Part shown: one piece after another, positions 1 through 9,308 of the stretch
How positions within the stretch are numbered: position 1 is the stretch's first letter
How the letters are laid out: every line of letters starts with the position of its first letter
DNA from: DAOQTX01 sp035340715
GTDB taxonomy: Bacteria > Bacteroidota > Bacteroidia > AKYH767-A > OLB10
Length of the DNA: 64,000 bases
Direction of reading: 5' to 3'
Assembly: GCA_035340715.1 (NCBI GenBank)
Contig: DAOQTX010000001.1
Span: 62,001-126,000 of the forward strand
Translations under genes and position numbers: made by a program
Notes under the pieces: generated by a model
What the model saw: only the letters and a program-made list of their open reading frames with translations
Database searches by the model: none
Told to the model about the DNA's origin: nothing

Positions 1-966
1 AAAGTAGAAATCTTTGAAAAGATTTATCTCTTTCTTTTAGAGACGAGATCGCAAACCATCATTGCCCGTGCAGGTATTGTGGCCGACAAAACCATCATCG
101 AATCTGCAAAGCCAAATGGTGTTGTAAAACCAGCTAAAGAGAAAATTTTATTTATGGGTATAGCGGGCGGTATCGCCATTGCATTCTTGTTAATCTTCGT
201 CAAGAGTTTGTTCTACAACTACATTCAAACAAAAGATGATTTAAAAGAATTAACCACTCAACCCATTATAGGTGTGATAGCCCGATCAAAAGAAGCCGGT
301 GAAGACTACCTGGTAGTGGACAAATATCCTCAATCGCCAACGGCTGAAGCATTCAGGGTTATTCGAACCAACTTGACTTATTTTAGTCCAAAATCGGAAA
401 GTAAAATTGTTTTGATTACCTCATCATTGCCGGCCGAAGGCAAATCTTTTACTGCGGTAAATCTTGCTTCCATTTTAGCAAGAGCAAAAAAGAAAGTGAT
501 CTTATTGGATATTGATTTGCATAAACCCAAACAAGCCAATGCGTTTGACATTCAAAACGATGTAGGCTTAACAACTTATTTAGTTGGGAAGGCCAATATG
601 AACCAAATCATAAAAGAAACGCCAATTCAGAATTTGCAGATCATTTTAACCGGTCCTCGAACACCCAATGCGGCCGAGTTGATATTAGACAATAGTTTAG
701 TAGAACTGTTTGCTGAGTTGCGCAAGCATTATGAATATATCATATTAGATACTGCACCGGTAGGTTTGATTTCTGACACCTTATATTTAATGAAATACTC
801 TGACATAAACCTTTATGTATTGAAAGCCGGTTTCTCAAAGCGCGATTTCGTAGATATTGCGCATCAGATTATGGATAAGAATCAAGTAAAGAGCATGAAC
901 TTTATTTTAAACAATGTTAATCCTAAACATATACCGGGAGGATACGGTAGCGGTTATTACAAGTAA
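1..966 (+). CDS. Wzc/CapB-type polysaccharide tyrosine kinase, C-terminal part (cut by window edge)
   Basis: The reading frame is open from the first base, so only the last 321 residues are seen. The GTG at 79 is internal, not a start: the upstream residues (LLETRSQTIIARAGIV) belong to the periplasmic Wzz-like domain. One membrane segment (about residues 48-66) follows, then the cytoplasmic BY-kinase domain. It has a Walker A-like loop (SLPAEGKS, about 142-149), a Walker A' segment (VILLDIDLHKP) and a Walker B-like YIILDTAP. The C-terminus ends in a short tyrosine cluster (YGSGYYK), the usual autophosphorylation region. In this family the protein controls chain length and export of capsule or exopolysaccharide through the outer-membrane Wza channel. 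It heads the polysaccharide operon that follows with only a few bases of gap. Confidence 0.9.
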   Translation, partial: KVEIFEKIYLFLLETRSQTIIARAGIVADKTIIESAKPNGVVKPAKEKILFMGIAGGIAIAFLLIFVKSLFYNYIQTKDDLKELTTQPIIGVIARSKEAGEDYLVVDKYPQSPTAEAFRVIRTNLTYFSPKSESKIVLITSSLPAEGKSFTAVNLASILARAKKKVILLDIDLHKPKQANAFDIQNDVGLTTYLVGKANMNQIIKETPIQNLQIILTGPRTPNAAELILDNSLVELFAELRKHYEYIILDTAPVGLISDTLYLMKYSDINLYVLKAGFSKRDFVDIAHQIMDKNQVKSMNFILNNVNPKHIPGGYGSGYYK

Positions 967-972
967 GCATTG

Positions 973-2757
973 ATGAAGGAATATAAAAACAAGAAAGGAA
1001 GCCTTCCGAATGCCATCCATTGTTTGAGAGAACATTTAGCTCCTTTTCATAAAAAGAGAGCCGCATTGCTTTCGGTGGTGATTTGTCTATCTGCAGTGCT
1101 CGATGTATTTGGACTGGCCAGTATATTACCATTAATACAATTGGCTGCCGATATGGATGCCATTCACACCAACCCATATTTAAATACAATGTATACTTAT
1201 TTGGGGTTTAGTGAGCCCAAAACCTTTTTGTTGACTTTGATGCTTTGCACCTTATTGTTTTTTGTGCTAAAGAATGTTTTTGGCTTGTTGGTAAACTTTA
1301 TGCAAACACGATTCTCAGCTGATGTGGCAACTTACTTAAGCAAAAACCAATTTTCAAAATATTACAGTTTTGACTTGAATCGTTTTCAGAGCATAAAGTC
1401 GAGTATAATTATCAACCATGTGTACCGCAATCCGCTTTCTTTTTGCGAGTATATATTAATGCCGGTCATCATGCTTTTCAGTGAGTCGGTAATATTTTTA
1501 CTCATCATTACCGGAATTGCTATTTACAATATCGACTTGTTTCTTTTCACTTCAGCTGTAGTGATCCCAACTTCTTTTATTATTTATTATAGTATACGAA
1601 GTACCAATGCGCGGATTGGTAGGGAAATTGATGCGAACTATCCAAAAGCTCTTGCCGCTCTAACCCATGCCATTGATGGATATGTGGACATAAAACTTTT
1701 TAATAAAGAGTCGTATTATGGAAAACGATTTGTCGATGCACAGTTTAAATTACATAACCTTCATCTCAAGTCGTACTTTTTAAATATGGTTCCGTTAAGG
1801 GCAAATGAAATTGTGGCTTTGCTGGGTGTAGTGTCCATATTCATTTATGCTATTTTCTTCACCAACAATCAATCACAGGTCATATTATTTGTTGGTTTAT
1901 TTGCTGCGGCTGCCTATCGCCTAATGCCTTCACTGACACGTATATTAAATTCATTATTATTCATCAAAAAAAATCAGGTGGCTATTGATAATCTTAATAT
2001 TTACAACAAATGGTACAAGCAGGAGTTGGCCAATGAGCGACATGAGAAAATTGAATTTGAAAAAAGCATCTCGTTTGATAAGGTTACGTATCACTTTCCG
2101 GAAAGTGATGTAAAGGTGATTGACGAGCTTACCTTTACCGTTAACAAAGGAGAAACGATTGGTTTTGTTGGATCATCCGGATCGGGCAAAACCACTTTGA
2201 TGAATTTATTGCTTGGATTCCATGAACCGGTAAGTGGTGATATTATGATAGATGATATTGCTTTGAACAAGACCTATCGAAAACACTGGCGAAGCATGAT
2301 CGGATATGTAAAGCAAGATGTTTTTATGGTAGACGGTAGTATTAAAGAAAACATAGCTTTTGGAGAAAACGAAGTAGATGAAGTAAAATTAAAAAGCGCT
2401 ATCAAACAGGCTTCATTAGATAAGTTTATCGATTCTTTGCCTCAGGGCTGGGATACACCGGTTGGCGAAAAAGGAAGTCGATTATCGGGTGGACAGAAAC
2501 AGCGTATGGGAATTGCCCGAGCTTTGTACAATAATGCACAGATACTGGTTTTTGATGAAGCCACCAGTGCATTGGATGTTGAAACCGAGAATGAAGTTAC
2601 TGAGGCCATAAATTCGCTAACCGATCATAATAGAACCATATTGATCATTGCACATCGTATAACTACATTAAAAAGATGTGATCGAATTTATGAGTTAAAA
2701 GAGGGGAAGATTTCAGCTGTTTATCAATATCGCGAATTGATTGAAAAAGTTCTTTAG
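973..2757 (+). CDS. ABC transporter with fused membrane and ATPase domains, PglK-like lipid-linked glycan flippase candidate
   Basis: A 594-residue half-size exporter. The N-terminal part has about six membrane segments (residues 30-330). The ATPase domain follows with Walker A (GSSGSGKTT, about 400-408), signature LSGGQKQRMG (about 504), Walker B ILVFDEATSALD and the H-loop IIAHR. The membrane domain has YRLMPS before the linker, a string I recall from PglK of Campylobacter, which flips lipid-linked oligosaccharide; MsbA-type lipid A exporters are the alternative. It lies between the Wzc tail and wecB inside a glycan operon, and no Wzx-type flippase is visible here, so a glycan-flipping role is inferred. 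ATG at 973 is preferred over TTG at 970. The gap to the upstream stop is six bases. Confidence 0.85.
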   Translation: MKEYKNKKGSLPNAIHCLREHLAPFHKKRAALLSVVICLSAVLDVFGLASILPLIQLAADMDAIHTNPYLNTMYTYLGFSEPKTFLLTLMLCTLLFFVLKNVFGLLVNFMQTRFSADVATYLSKNQFSKYYSFDLNRFQSIKSSIIINHVYRNPLSFCEYILMPVIMLFSESVIFLLIITGIAIYNIDLFLFTSAVVIPTSFIIYYSIRSTNARIGREIDANYPKALAALTHAIDGYVDIKLFNKESYYGKRFVDAQFKLHNLHLKSYFLNMVPLRANEIVALLGVVSIFIYAIFFTNNQSQVILFVGLFAAAAYRLMPSLTRILNSLLFIKKNQVAIDNLNIYNKWYKQELANERHEKIEFEKSISFDKVTYHFPESDVKVIDELTFTVNKGETIGFVGSSGSGKTTLMNLLLGFHEPVSGDIMIDDIALNKTYRKHWRSMIGYVKQDVFMVDGSIKENIAFGENEVDEVKLKSAIKQASLDKFIDSLPQGWDTPVGEKGSRLSGGQKQRMGIARALYNNAQILVFDEATSALDVETENEVTEAINSLTDHNRTILIIAHRITTLKRCDRIYELKEGKISAVYQYRELIEKVL

Positions 2758-2812
2758 TGCATTAAATCAGAACTAAATCAAAAAAGTCTCGTATAGGTTT
2801 AAGCACATTTCT

Positions 2813-2820
2813 TATTTTTG
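2813..2820 (+). promoter_or_regulatory. Candidate Bacteroidota -7 promoter box
   Basis: The octamer TATTTTTG matches the TAnnTTTG -7 consensus of Bacteroidota and lies 28 bases before the wecB start, in a 91-base gap. No TTTG -33 element is found at the expected distance. It may be an internal promoter of the glycan operon. Confidence 0.35.
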
Positions 2821-2848
2821 AAACAGACATCTGCATCTCCTGCTTTTT

Positions 2849-3952
2849 ATGGAAAACAAACCCAGGATCATAATCGTAGTCGGTACCAGACCTAATTTTA
2901 TTAAAGTTACCAGGTTTAAGTACGAAAATATTCAAATGGGATCTCCATTTGAGATACAAATTGTACATACCGGTCAGCATTACGATAATAAAATGGCCGA
3001 CATTTTCTTCGAGCAATTTGAATTAACACCTGATTTTTATTTGAACATCGCACCTGCTTCTCCCAATTCGCAGATGGCTGAAATCATGCAAAAATTTGAA
3101 GAGGTTTTGCTTGAGCAAAAGCCCGATATGGTATTTGTAGTTGGCGATGTAAATTCAACTTTTGCAGCTGCTTTTACTGCCCATAAATGCGGGATAAAAT
3201 TGGCACATATTGAAAGCGGATTGCGAAGTTTTGATCGCAGCATGCCTGAAGAAATAAACCGCCTTTTAACAGATGAGATCAGCGACTATTTTTTTGTAAC
3301 CGAAGAAAGTGGAACCAGCAATTTGCTAAATGAGAAAAAAAGTAAAAATCAGATATTTGAAGTGGGCAATACAATGATCGATACTTTAGTTGCATTTGAA
3401 GACAAAATTCAACAAAGTACTATTGTAGAAACACTCGGCATTCAAAAGCAAAAATTTGTTTTGACTACTATGCATCGCCCGGCTACTGTGGACTCTGAAA
3501 AAGGCTTAGCACAATTGCTCGAGGTTTTTACTTTGATCTGCCAATCCTATCAATTGGTATTTCCCATTCACCCGCGCACGGTTAAAAGAGCTGAAGAATT
3601 TGGTTTGTATAGTTCATTTAAGTCTAATGCCAATTTAATTCTATGCGAGCCATTAGATTATTTTGCATTTCAAAAACTTATAGCCGACTGCGCATTCGTT
3701 ATAACCGATAGTGGAGGTATTCAGGAAGAAACTACTTTTCGTCAAAAACCCTGCTTAACATTAAGACCCAATACCGAACGACCCATTACAACCACCATTG
3801 GAAGTAATACCTTGGTTAGTTTTGAAATTGAAGAGATTAAAAGATACATTCAATCGATTAAAAACAACACGTACAAGCAAGGAGTAATTCCGGATAAATG
3901 GGATGGACATTCCAGCAAAAGAATTTTAGAGATTTGTCAAGAAATAGTATAG
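2849..3952 (+). CDS. wecB: UDP-N-acetylglucosamine 2-epimerase (non-hydrolysing)
   Basis: Cytoplasmic enzyme interconverting UDP-GlcNAc and UDP-ManNAc, which supplies ManNAc-type sugars for surface glycans. The 367-residue length is normal for the family. Landmarks in order are VGTRPNFIK at the N-terminus, HTGQHYD, VVGDVNST, HIESGLRSFDR followed by PEEINR, TMHRP, and the C-terminal TDSGGIQEE with LRPNTERP. These are the family's UDP- and sugar-binding residues, all intact. The start is an ATG after a 91-base gap holding a possible promoter. The FemAB-like gene follows 18 bases later and the other glycan genes continue in the same direction. Confidence 0.93.
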   Translation: MENKPRIIIVVGTRPNFIKVTRFKYENIQMGSPFEIQIVHTGQHYDNKMADIFFEQFELTPDFYLNIAPASPNSQMAEIMQKFEEVLLEQKPDMVFVVGDVNSTFAAAFTAHKCGIKLAHIESGLRSFDRSMPEEINRLLTDEISDYFFVTEESGTSNLLNEKKSKNQIFEVGNTMIDTLVAFEDKIQQSTIVETLGIQKQKFVLTTMHRPATVDSEKGLAQLLEVFTLICQSYQLVFPIHPRTVKRAEEFGLYSSFKSNANLILCEPLDYFAFQKLIADCAFVITDSGGIQEETTFRQKPCLTLRPNTERPITTTIGSNTLVSFEIEEIKRYIQSIKNNTYKQGVIPDKWDGHSSKRILEICQEIV

Positions 3953-3970
3953 TGAAGATTGTTTGAAAAG

Positions 3971-4981
3971 ATGAAGTTTATAGTTTATAGTCGAGAAGAT
4001 TCTGTACAGCCATTATCATTTGTTAATCAGAGTTGGCCGGTATTCTTCCTGCCAGAATATGCACAAAGCATTGAAAAGATCGGTATGGAATCGATGGTTT
4101 ATTTTTTGGATGAGACCAATCAATCGGTGATGCCCTGCAAATTGTATCGAAAGAATATATTCTCAAGTTTACAGATTATTTGTGCTCCACATAAAAATGG
4201 AAAAGAGTTGTCTATAAATGATCAAGAACTATTTTTAAATGAAGTGATTAAACTATGTAAAAAGGATTCAATAGCAGATCGTTTTTTACAAGCAGAGCCT
4301 ACGGGTTATACTTTAGCAAAACCAAAACAAACGCAACATTGTGCATTTGGAACTTATAGAACAGCATTGCAAACTTTGTCAGAAGAGGAAATTTTAAACT
4401 CTTTCAAAACGAGATTCAAACAGGGAGTAGCCGCTAGTTTACGAATGGGGGCGCAGAGTAAATTTGGACGTGAGCATTTTAACGATTTCTATACTCTTTA
4501 TCAGAATACCATGTCGAAAGCAGGCATGCCGGTTGACCCTGCTTATTACTTTAAAGCATATTTTGAATTTTTAGCAGAGGAGAATGCTAACGTTGCGGTG
4601 GTTTATGAAAACAATGATCCGATTGGAGGGGTCTTTTATTTATCCAGCGGACATTCGGCTTATATCACTCATGCAGGATCTGACAATAGTGTCAGTAAAA
4701 ACTATGGCGCTGTAAAGCAATTGCATTATGAACTGATGTGTAGGCTAAAATCAAAAGGGGTTCAATACTACGACTTTGCAGGAGTTCGAGTGGACAATAA
4801 AAATCCGAAACTTGATGGTATATTTCGGTTCAAAGCGGGCTTTGGAGGAGATCTCCATCAAGGCTATTTATGGAAACAAAATATATCCAATTTTAAGACT
4901 AATCTTCACGCTGCATTGCTTCGCATAAAGTTATTGGGCAAAGAAATTCCAAAAGATATCATAGATCAGCAAAACGCTTAG
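3971..4981 (+). CDS. FemAB/GNAT-fold acyltransferase-like protein of the polysaccharide locus
   Basis: A 336-residue soluble protein of the FemAB-like superfamily, which contains two GNAT folds and normally transfers an aminoacyl or acyl group to a cell-wall or glycan acceptor. The best landmark is the C-terminal segment YYDFAGV followed by FRFKAGFGGDL, typical of this superfamily. ATG at 3971 is preferred over TTG at 3959, which would add only MFEK. Members found in polysaccharide clusters often have no assigned substrate. Here it sits between wecB and a deacetylase-like gene, so attaching an amino acid or acyl group to a glycan repeat is a reasonable inference. The exact donor and acceptor cannot be read from sequence. 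Confidence 0.75.
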   Translation: MKFIVYSREDSVQPLSFVNQSWPVFFLPEYAQSIEKIGMESMVYFLDETNQSVMPCKLYRKNIFSSLQIICAPHKNGKELSINDQELFLNEVIKLCKKDSIADRFLQAEPTGYTLAKPKQTQHCAFGTYRTALQTLSEEEILNSFKTRFKQGVAASLRMGAQSKFGREHFNDFYTLYQNTMSKAGMPVDPAYYFKAYFEFLAEENANVAVVYENNDPIGGVFYLSSGHSAYITHAGSDNSVSKNYGAVKQLHYELMCRLKSKGVQYYDFAGVRVDNKNPKLDGIFRFKAGFGGDLHQGYLWKQNISNFKTNLHAALLRIKLLGKEIPKDIIDQQNA

Positions 4982-4989
4982 TACATTTG
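4982..4989 (+). promoter_or_regulatory. Candidate Bacteroidota -7 promoter box
   Basis: TACATTTG fits TAnnTTTG and lies directly after the stop of the FemAB-like gene, 28 bases before the next ATG. There is no clear -33 TTTG. It may be an internal promoter for the deacetylase-like gene and those after it. Confidence 0.35.
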
Positions 4990-5017
4990 TGTCCCTTAAT
5001 TGAGACCCGACCTATAA

Positions 5018-6067
5018 ATGAACAGCACCGTTAAAAAGCTTCTGATCACATTCGATTATGAATTATTTCTTGGCAGCCGAAGCGGTAAGGTTGATTCTTG
5101 TTTAATGATTCCTACCAAGAAGATTCTAAGTGCTATGGAAGAGTACGGAATAAAAGCCATCTTTTTTATTGATACCACTTACTTATTAAAGCTGAAAGAA
5201 TACAGCATCAAATACGATTTGTGTAAAAGAGACCTGGAGCGCATTGTGTTGCAGATTCAACAAATGATCAAACAAGGGTGCTATGTATATCCTCACATAC
5301 ACCCTCATTGGCTCGATGCGGAGTATCTTCCACATCTAAATGAATGGTCTTTAAAGAATATCTCCCGTTATCGTTTTGAACAATGCGATACTGCTACGCA
5401 ACAAAAATTATTTTCTGAATCGCACTTGTATTTGACCGAGATTATAAGAAAGGTAAACCCTACCTATGTATGTGATATGTACCGCGCAGGAGGGTGGAGT
5501 TTGCAACCGTTTGAAATGTTCGAGCCATTGTTCAGGCAATATGGTTATAAGTATGAATCGAGTGTATTGGCTGGATTTTATTCTTTTTCGAATGCGCAAC
5601 ATTTTGATTTTAGTGAACATCCTTCAAAATACATTTATCGCTTTTCGTCTGATCCTTGCAAAGAAGAACTGAATGGCTTGTTTACAGAGTTCAGTAATCA
5701 ATGCATATCCATCAGCAAAAAAAATGAACTCTTAAACAAATTCTGGCAAAAAATTGTAAAGCGCTTTTCAAGAGATTATAGTTTTGGCCGCGGAATAGGA
5801 CAAAGCGAAAAAGCACTCTATCATGTAAAGCCTATAAATGCAAAGGGCATTCGATTGGGTGATTCGAATTATGAATACATCAGCATTGAAAATATGAGTG
5901 CGATAAAAAACAGTTTGTATAAAGACTTTTTTAATGTGCATGATTACATGATGTTTGTTAGTCATCCCAAAATGGTTACCAACCACAACCTATATTGTTT
6001 CAGTCGTTTTATGGACTCAATTTCAAATAGGCACTTGTTTGAAACTGACTTCAAAAGAATGATTTAA
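5018..6067 (+). CDS. Polysaccharide deacetylase-like (NodB-fold) protein
   Basis: A 349-residue protein with a NodB-like carbohydrate esterase layout. TFDYE near residue 10 replaces the usual TFDDG motif, HIHPHW (about residues 92-97) supplies histidine metal ligands, and RAGGW (about 156-160) resembles motif 3. No signal peptide is seen, so it may act in the cytoplasm on lipid-linked or nucleotide sugars. The family removes N- or O-acetyl groups from sugars. The second motif-1 aspartate is replaced (Y-E after D), so catalysis is likely but not certain. It is placed between the FemAB-like gene and a glycosyltransferase. Confidence 0.72.
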   Translation: MNSTVKKLLITFDYELFLGSRSGKVDSCLMIPTKKILSAMEEYGIKAIFFIDTTYLLKLKEYSIKYDLCKRDLERIVLQIQQMIKQGCYVYPHIHPHWLDAEYLPHLNEWSLKNISRYRFEQCDTATQQKLFSESHLYLTEIIRKVNPTYVCDMYRAGGWSLQPFEMFEPLFRQYGYKYESSVLAGFYSFSNAQHFDFSEHPSKYIYRFSSDPCKEELNGLFTEFSNQCISISKKNELLNKFWQKIVKRFSRDYSFGRGIGQSEKALYHVKPINAKGIRLGDSNYEYISIENMSAIKNSLYKDFFNVHDYMMFVSHPKMVTNHNLYCFSRFMDSISNRHLFETDFKRMI

Positions 6068-6082
6068 TCAATTTTCTTTACG

Positions 6083-6090
6083 TATTTTTG
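6083..6090 (+). promoter_or_regulatory. Candidate Bacteroidota -7 promoter box
   Basis: TATTTTTG fits TAnnTTTG and lies in the gap after the deacetylase-like gene, about 52 bases before the next ATG. No -33 TTTG is visible at normal spacing. Confidence 0.33.
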
Positions 6091-6141
6091 AACATATTGA
6101 TTGGATATTATATTTAATCAAACTTTTTGAATGATACGGCC

Positions 6142-7275
6142 ATGATTTATTTAACCTTTGGAGATCAACCTTCGGGTGTATACAGCAGTCAGGTGATTGA
6201 GGTATGCAAACACCTTGAAAAATCTTTTCATATCCGGGTTAAATTAATTGCATTTATCTCTCTTCGCTCCTTTTTAAGTAATCGGTCAAAAATAAAGGCA
6301 CAGTATAAGAATTCTGTTGTGCTGCCAATGTTTCCTAAAATGAGATATTGGCGCTTTAACCTATTGACTTTATCTTTTATAAGCGCTTTCAATCGAAAGC
6401 AATCCATCATTGCCCGAAATGTTATAGCCATGCAATTGGCATTGAAGCTTAAAAAATTCAGTTTAGCCAATAAAGTATGCTATGATGGGAGAGGTGCTAT
6501 TGCAGCAGAATGGAATGAGTACAATGTTACCCCTGATGAGAAATTGAAAAGTGAGATTTTCAAATTAGAAGCCATTAGCGTTAAAAAAGCTGATTTTAGA
6601 ATTTCTGTTTCTTCGCAATTAATTACCTATTGGGCTGATACTTTTGGTTATCAATCTTGCGAGCATGTTATTATCCCTTGCACTTCGATGAACCCTGAAA
6701 TGGGTCAAAAAGTAATAAAGGATGAAGCCCGGAAAAAACTGAATATATCTGCAAATAATAAAGTCCTGATCTACGCAGGATCGGTAGCCGGATGGCAGTC
6801 GTTTGAATTGGTGCATAATTTTTTAAAGCCTTGGCTTCAGAAAGATACCGGGAACAAAATAGTTTTTCTATCCAAAGAAGATAAAAACATCGATTCGTTA
6901 AAAACTGAATTTCCGGAACAGATCATTCAAAAGTGGGTTTCCCATCAGGAAGTTGGGTCTATCATGTCGGCAGGCGATTATGGCTTGCTGATTCGGGAGA
7001 AGAGTGTTACCAATAGAGTATCATCGCCAACTAAGTTTGCAGAATATTTGGCGGCTGGATTGCCCGTTCTAATTTCAGATGGCATAGGTGATTATACTGA
7101 TTTTGTAAGGGAACATAATTGTGGAATCATCGTAAATGGAAATATGCCCGCTTCACTTCCTGAAGTATCGAATGACGATCAATTCAGGTATAAGGAATTG
7201 GTTCACAATTTGTTTACCAAAGAAGCTCAAAACGAGAAGTACAAAAAGGTTTTAAAAAAACTAAATGAGTTGTAA
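6142..7275 (+). CDS. Glycosyltransferase, GT4/GT-B-like
   Basis: A 377-residue protein beginning MIYLTFGDQPSGVYSSQV, a start common to glycosyltransferases of Bacteroidota polysaccharide loci. The C-terminal half has GT-B features: VLIYAGSV (about residues 207-214), a region with SPTKFAEYLAAGLPVLIS, and a following GDYTDFV. The donor and acceptor sugars cannot be predicted. TTG at 6127 would add five residues, but ATG at 6142 fits the family start better. It ends three bases before the epimerase gene, so the two are co-transcribed. Confidence 0.8.
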   Translation: MIYLTFGDQPSGVYSSQVIEVCKHLEKSFHIRVKLIAFISLRSFLSNRSKIKAQYKNSVVLPMFPKMRYWRFNLLTLSFISAFNRKQSIIARNVIAMQLALKLKKFSLANKVCYDGRGAIAAEWNEYNVTPDEKLKSEIFKLEAISVKKADFRISVSSQLITYWADTFGYQSCEHVIIPCTSMNPEMGQKVIKDEARKKLNISANNKVLIYAGSVAGWQSFELVHNFLKPWLQKDTGNKIVFLSKEDKNIDSLKTEFPEQIIQKWVSHQEVGSIMSAGDYGLLIREKSVTNRVSSPTKFAEYLAAGLPVLISDGIGDYTDFVREHNCGIIVNGNMPASLPEVSNDDQFRYKELVHNLFTKEAQNEKYKKVLKKLNEL

Positions 7276-7278
7276 AAT

Positions 7279-8187
7279 ATGAATACACGTGTTTTGATTA
7301 CCGGTGGAGCCGGTTTTATTGGTTCGGCCGTAATCAATGATTTAGAAAAAGATCATGAAATATTTGTTATCGACAATCTCTCTTTTGGAAGTCGTTCATT
7401 TATAAAAACGGATGATGAACATTTTTTTGAAACCGATATACTCGACCGAAAAAAGATATTCGAAATAATGAATACCGTTAAACCGCAAATTGTGATTCAT
7501 CTTGCGGCCATACATTTTATTCCTTATTGCAATCAACATCCTTATGAATCGTCCAATATTAATATTCAAGGGACCATCAATATGTTGGACGCCTGTGCTG
7601 AACAAAATGTAGAGAAGTTTTTCTTTGCCAGTACAGCAGCTGTCTATCCAATTTATGAAGAAGCGGTAAGTGAGGTACACCCCACCGGTCCACTTGATAT
7701 ATACGGATTATCTAAACTTACCGGTGAACGTTTGTGCAATGAGTTCTTTTTGAAAAGTAACATCACCACAATCGTCTGCCGATTTTTTAATGCATTCGGA
7801 CCCAATGAAACCAATCCTCATCTGATTCCTGAAATTCAACAGCAAATAAATGAAGGGAAGCGAAAAATCTTTTTAGGTAATCTTACACCTAAGCGTGATT
7901 TTATTCATACCAGCGATATGGCTTCAGCGGTAAGAACATTATTGCAAAATGTAAAATCAGGAATTCATACGTATAATCTGGGAAGAGGAATAGAATATTC
8001 CGTAACCGAAATCGTTGAATCATTTGAAAGACAATTGAACGAGAAAGTACATATTGAAGTAGAAGCATCTCGTGTACGAAAAGTAGAACGTATGCATCTT
8101 CTTGCCGATGTTAGCAAACTAAAAGCATTGGGCTGGGAACCCAAAATAGGAATTGATGAGGGCATCAAAACCTTAATCGAACAATAA
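7279..8187 (+). CDS. NAD-dependent nucleotide-sugar epimerase/dehydratase (extended SDR)
   Basis: A 302-residue extended short-chain dehydrogenase/reductase. It shows the Rossmann glycine motif GGAGFIGS at residues 8-15, an NAD-binding acidic residue in VIDNLSFGS, the catalytic serine/threonine in FASTAAVYP and the YGLSK motif (YxxxK). This arrangement is typical of UDP-glucose 4-epimerase and related nucleotide-sugar dehydratases. It would make a modified sugar precursor for the surrounding glycosyltransferases. The GalE subfamily is the closest guess, but substrate cannot be assigned. The next gene begins eight bases after its stop. Confidence 0.85.
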   Translation: MNTRVLITGGAGFIGSAVINDLEKDHEIFVIDNLSFGSRSFIKTDDEHFFETDILDRKKIFEIMNTVKPQIVIHLAAIHFIPYCNQHPYESSNINIQGTINMLDACAEQNVEKFFFASTAAVYPIYEEAVSEVHPTGPLDIYGLSKLTGERLCNEFFLKSNITTIVCRFFNAFGPNETNPHLIPEIQQQINEGKRKIFLGNLTPKRDFIHTSDMASAVRTLLQNVKSGIHTYNLGRGIEYSVTEIVESFERQLNEKVHIEVEASRVRKVERMHLLADVSKLKALGWEPKIGIDEGIKTLIEQ

Positions 8188-8195
8188 GTGTTTAT

Positions 8196-9308
8196 ATGAA
8201 GATTATTTTTTGCACCGATGGTATTTTTCCTTTGGCCGTAGGGGGTATGCAACGCCACAGCCGTTTGTTGATTGAACAACTCGCGCTTTATAAAGACATA
8301 GAATTACATGTGCTTCATCCACACAAAAATTCTAAAATATTTAAAAGTCTTCCTTCCATTATCGAAACCGGAATCGAGTATAAAAGAAGTGGCAAATACA
8401 TAGCCGACTGTTATGAATACTCTAAATCAATATTCAGCTATATAGAAAAACACCCTGATGCACTGATTTATAGTCAGGGACTATCGGTTTGGTTCATGAT
8501 CAGTAAATTGAAAGGAAGAGTGATTGTAAATCCTCACGGTCTTGAACCGTTTCAAACACAAACGTTAAAGGATAGAATTATCACCATTCCATTCCGATTT
8601 GTATTCAATCATTTGTTTGAACAAGCCACTCATGTTATCTCTTTAGGAGGAAGGCTCACAAAAATTCTAAACAAAAAAGCAGGAAAGCAAAAAGTAGTAA
8701 CCATTCCTAATGCAATAAACTTACCACACAAACCTACTCGTGAAACATTTAACGATTGTATTCATGTACTCTTTGTTGGACGCTTTGCTTTTAACAAAGG
8801 GATTAAATATCTCATTGATGCCATTGATTTGTTAAATCAAGAAGGATTTGAACATAAATTCAAATTTACGTTGGTAGGAAAAGGACCTTTATACGAATCG
8901 ATTGTCGGTCAAAGTTCGTTTTCAAATTTATCGTTTGCAGGTGCAGCATCGGATGAAGATTTGAAGAAACTATATATGGAAGCAGATGTGTTTATATTGC
9001 CCACTCTATTTGAAGGTATGCCTACAGTGGTTTTGGAGGCAATGGGATTTGCTTTACCTATTTTGGTAACCGACACCGGGGCCACTTGCTCTATGGTTGA
9101 TGAAACCAATGGATATATTATTGATAAAAAGTCTGCTGCCGATATTAAAGAAAAACTGATCGAATTTTCAAAACTCAGTACTGAAGAAAGAAAGAAAATG
9201 TCTGATGCTTCTTATGATAAAGTAAAGCAGAACTTTACATGGGATCATGTAGCCGAATTGCATGTAGATCTGTTTAAAAAAATGTCAACATCAAAAGAGC
9301 GTGTATGA
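8196..9308 (+). CDS. Glycosyltransferase family 4
   Basis: A 370-residue GT-B glycosyltransferase. The N-terminal domain begins with IFPLAVGGMQRHSRLL, the glycine-rich acceptor-side loop of GT4 enzymes. The C-terminal domain has VLFVGRFAFNKGIKYLIDA (about residues 190-208) and the nucleotide-sugar site LPTLFEGMPTVVLEAMG with the E(x7)E pair. It transfers a sugar from an activated donor to the growing lipid-linked glycan on the cytoplasmic face of the inner membrane. Its end overlaps the start of the Wzy-like gene by eight bases, indicating translational coupling. Confidence 0.88.
   Translation: MKIIFCTDGIFPLAVGGMQRHSRLLIEQLALYKDIELHVLHPHKNSKIFKSLPSIIETGIEYKRSGKYIADCYEYSKSIFSYIEKHPDALIYSQGLSVWFMISKLKGRVIVNPHGLEPFQTQTLKDRIITIPFRFVFNHLFEQATHVISLGGRLTKILNKKAGKQKVVTIPNAINLPHKPTRETFNDCIHVLFVGRFAFNKGIKYLIDAIDLLNQEGFEHKFKFTLVGKGPLYESIVGQSSFSNLSFAGAASDEDLKKLYMEADVFILPTLFEGMPTVVLEAMGFALPILVTDTGATCSMVDETNGYIIDKKSAADIKEKLIEFSKLSTEERKKMSDASYDKVKQNFTWDHVAELHVDLFKKMSTSKERV

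Noticed and set aside
1..966. Apparent GTG-started gene at 79 that could be a truncated pseudogene
   Set aside because: The frame is open to base 1 and the upstream residues match the Wzz-like part of Wzc; the gene is cut by the window, not broken.
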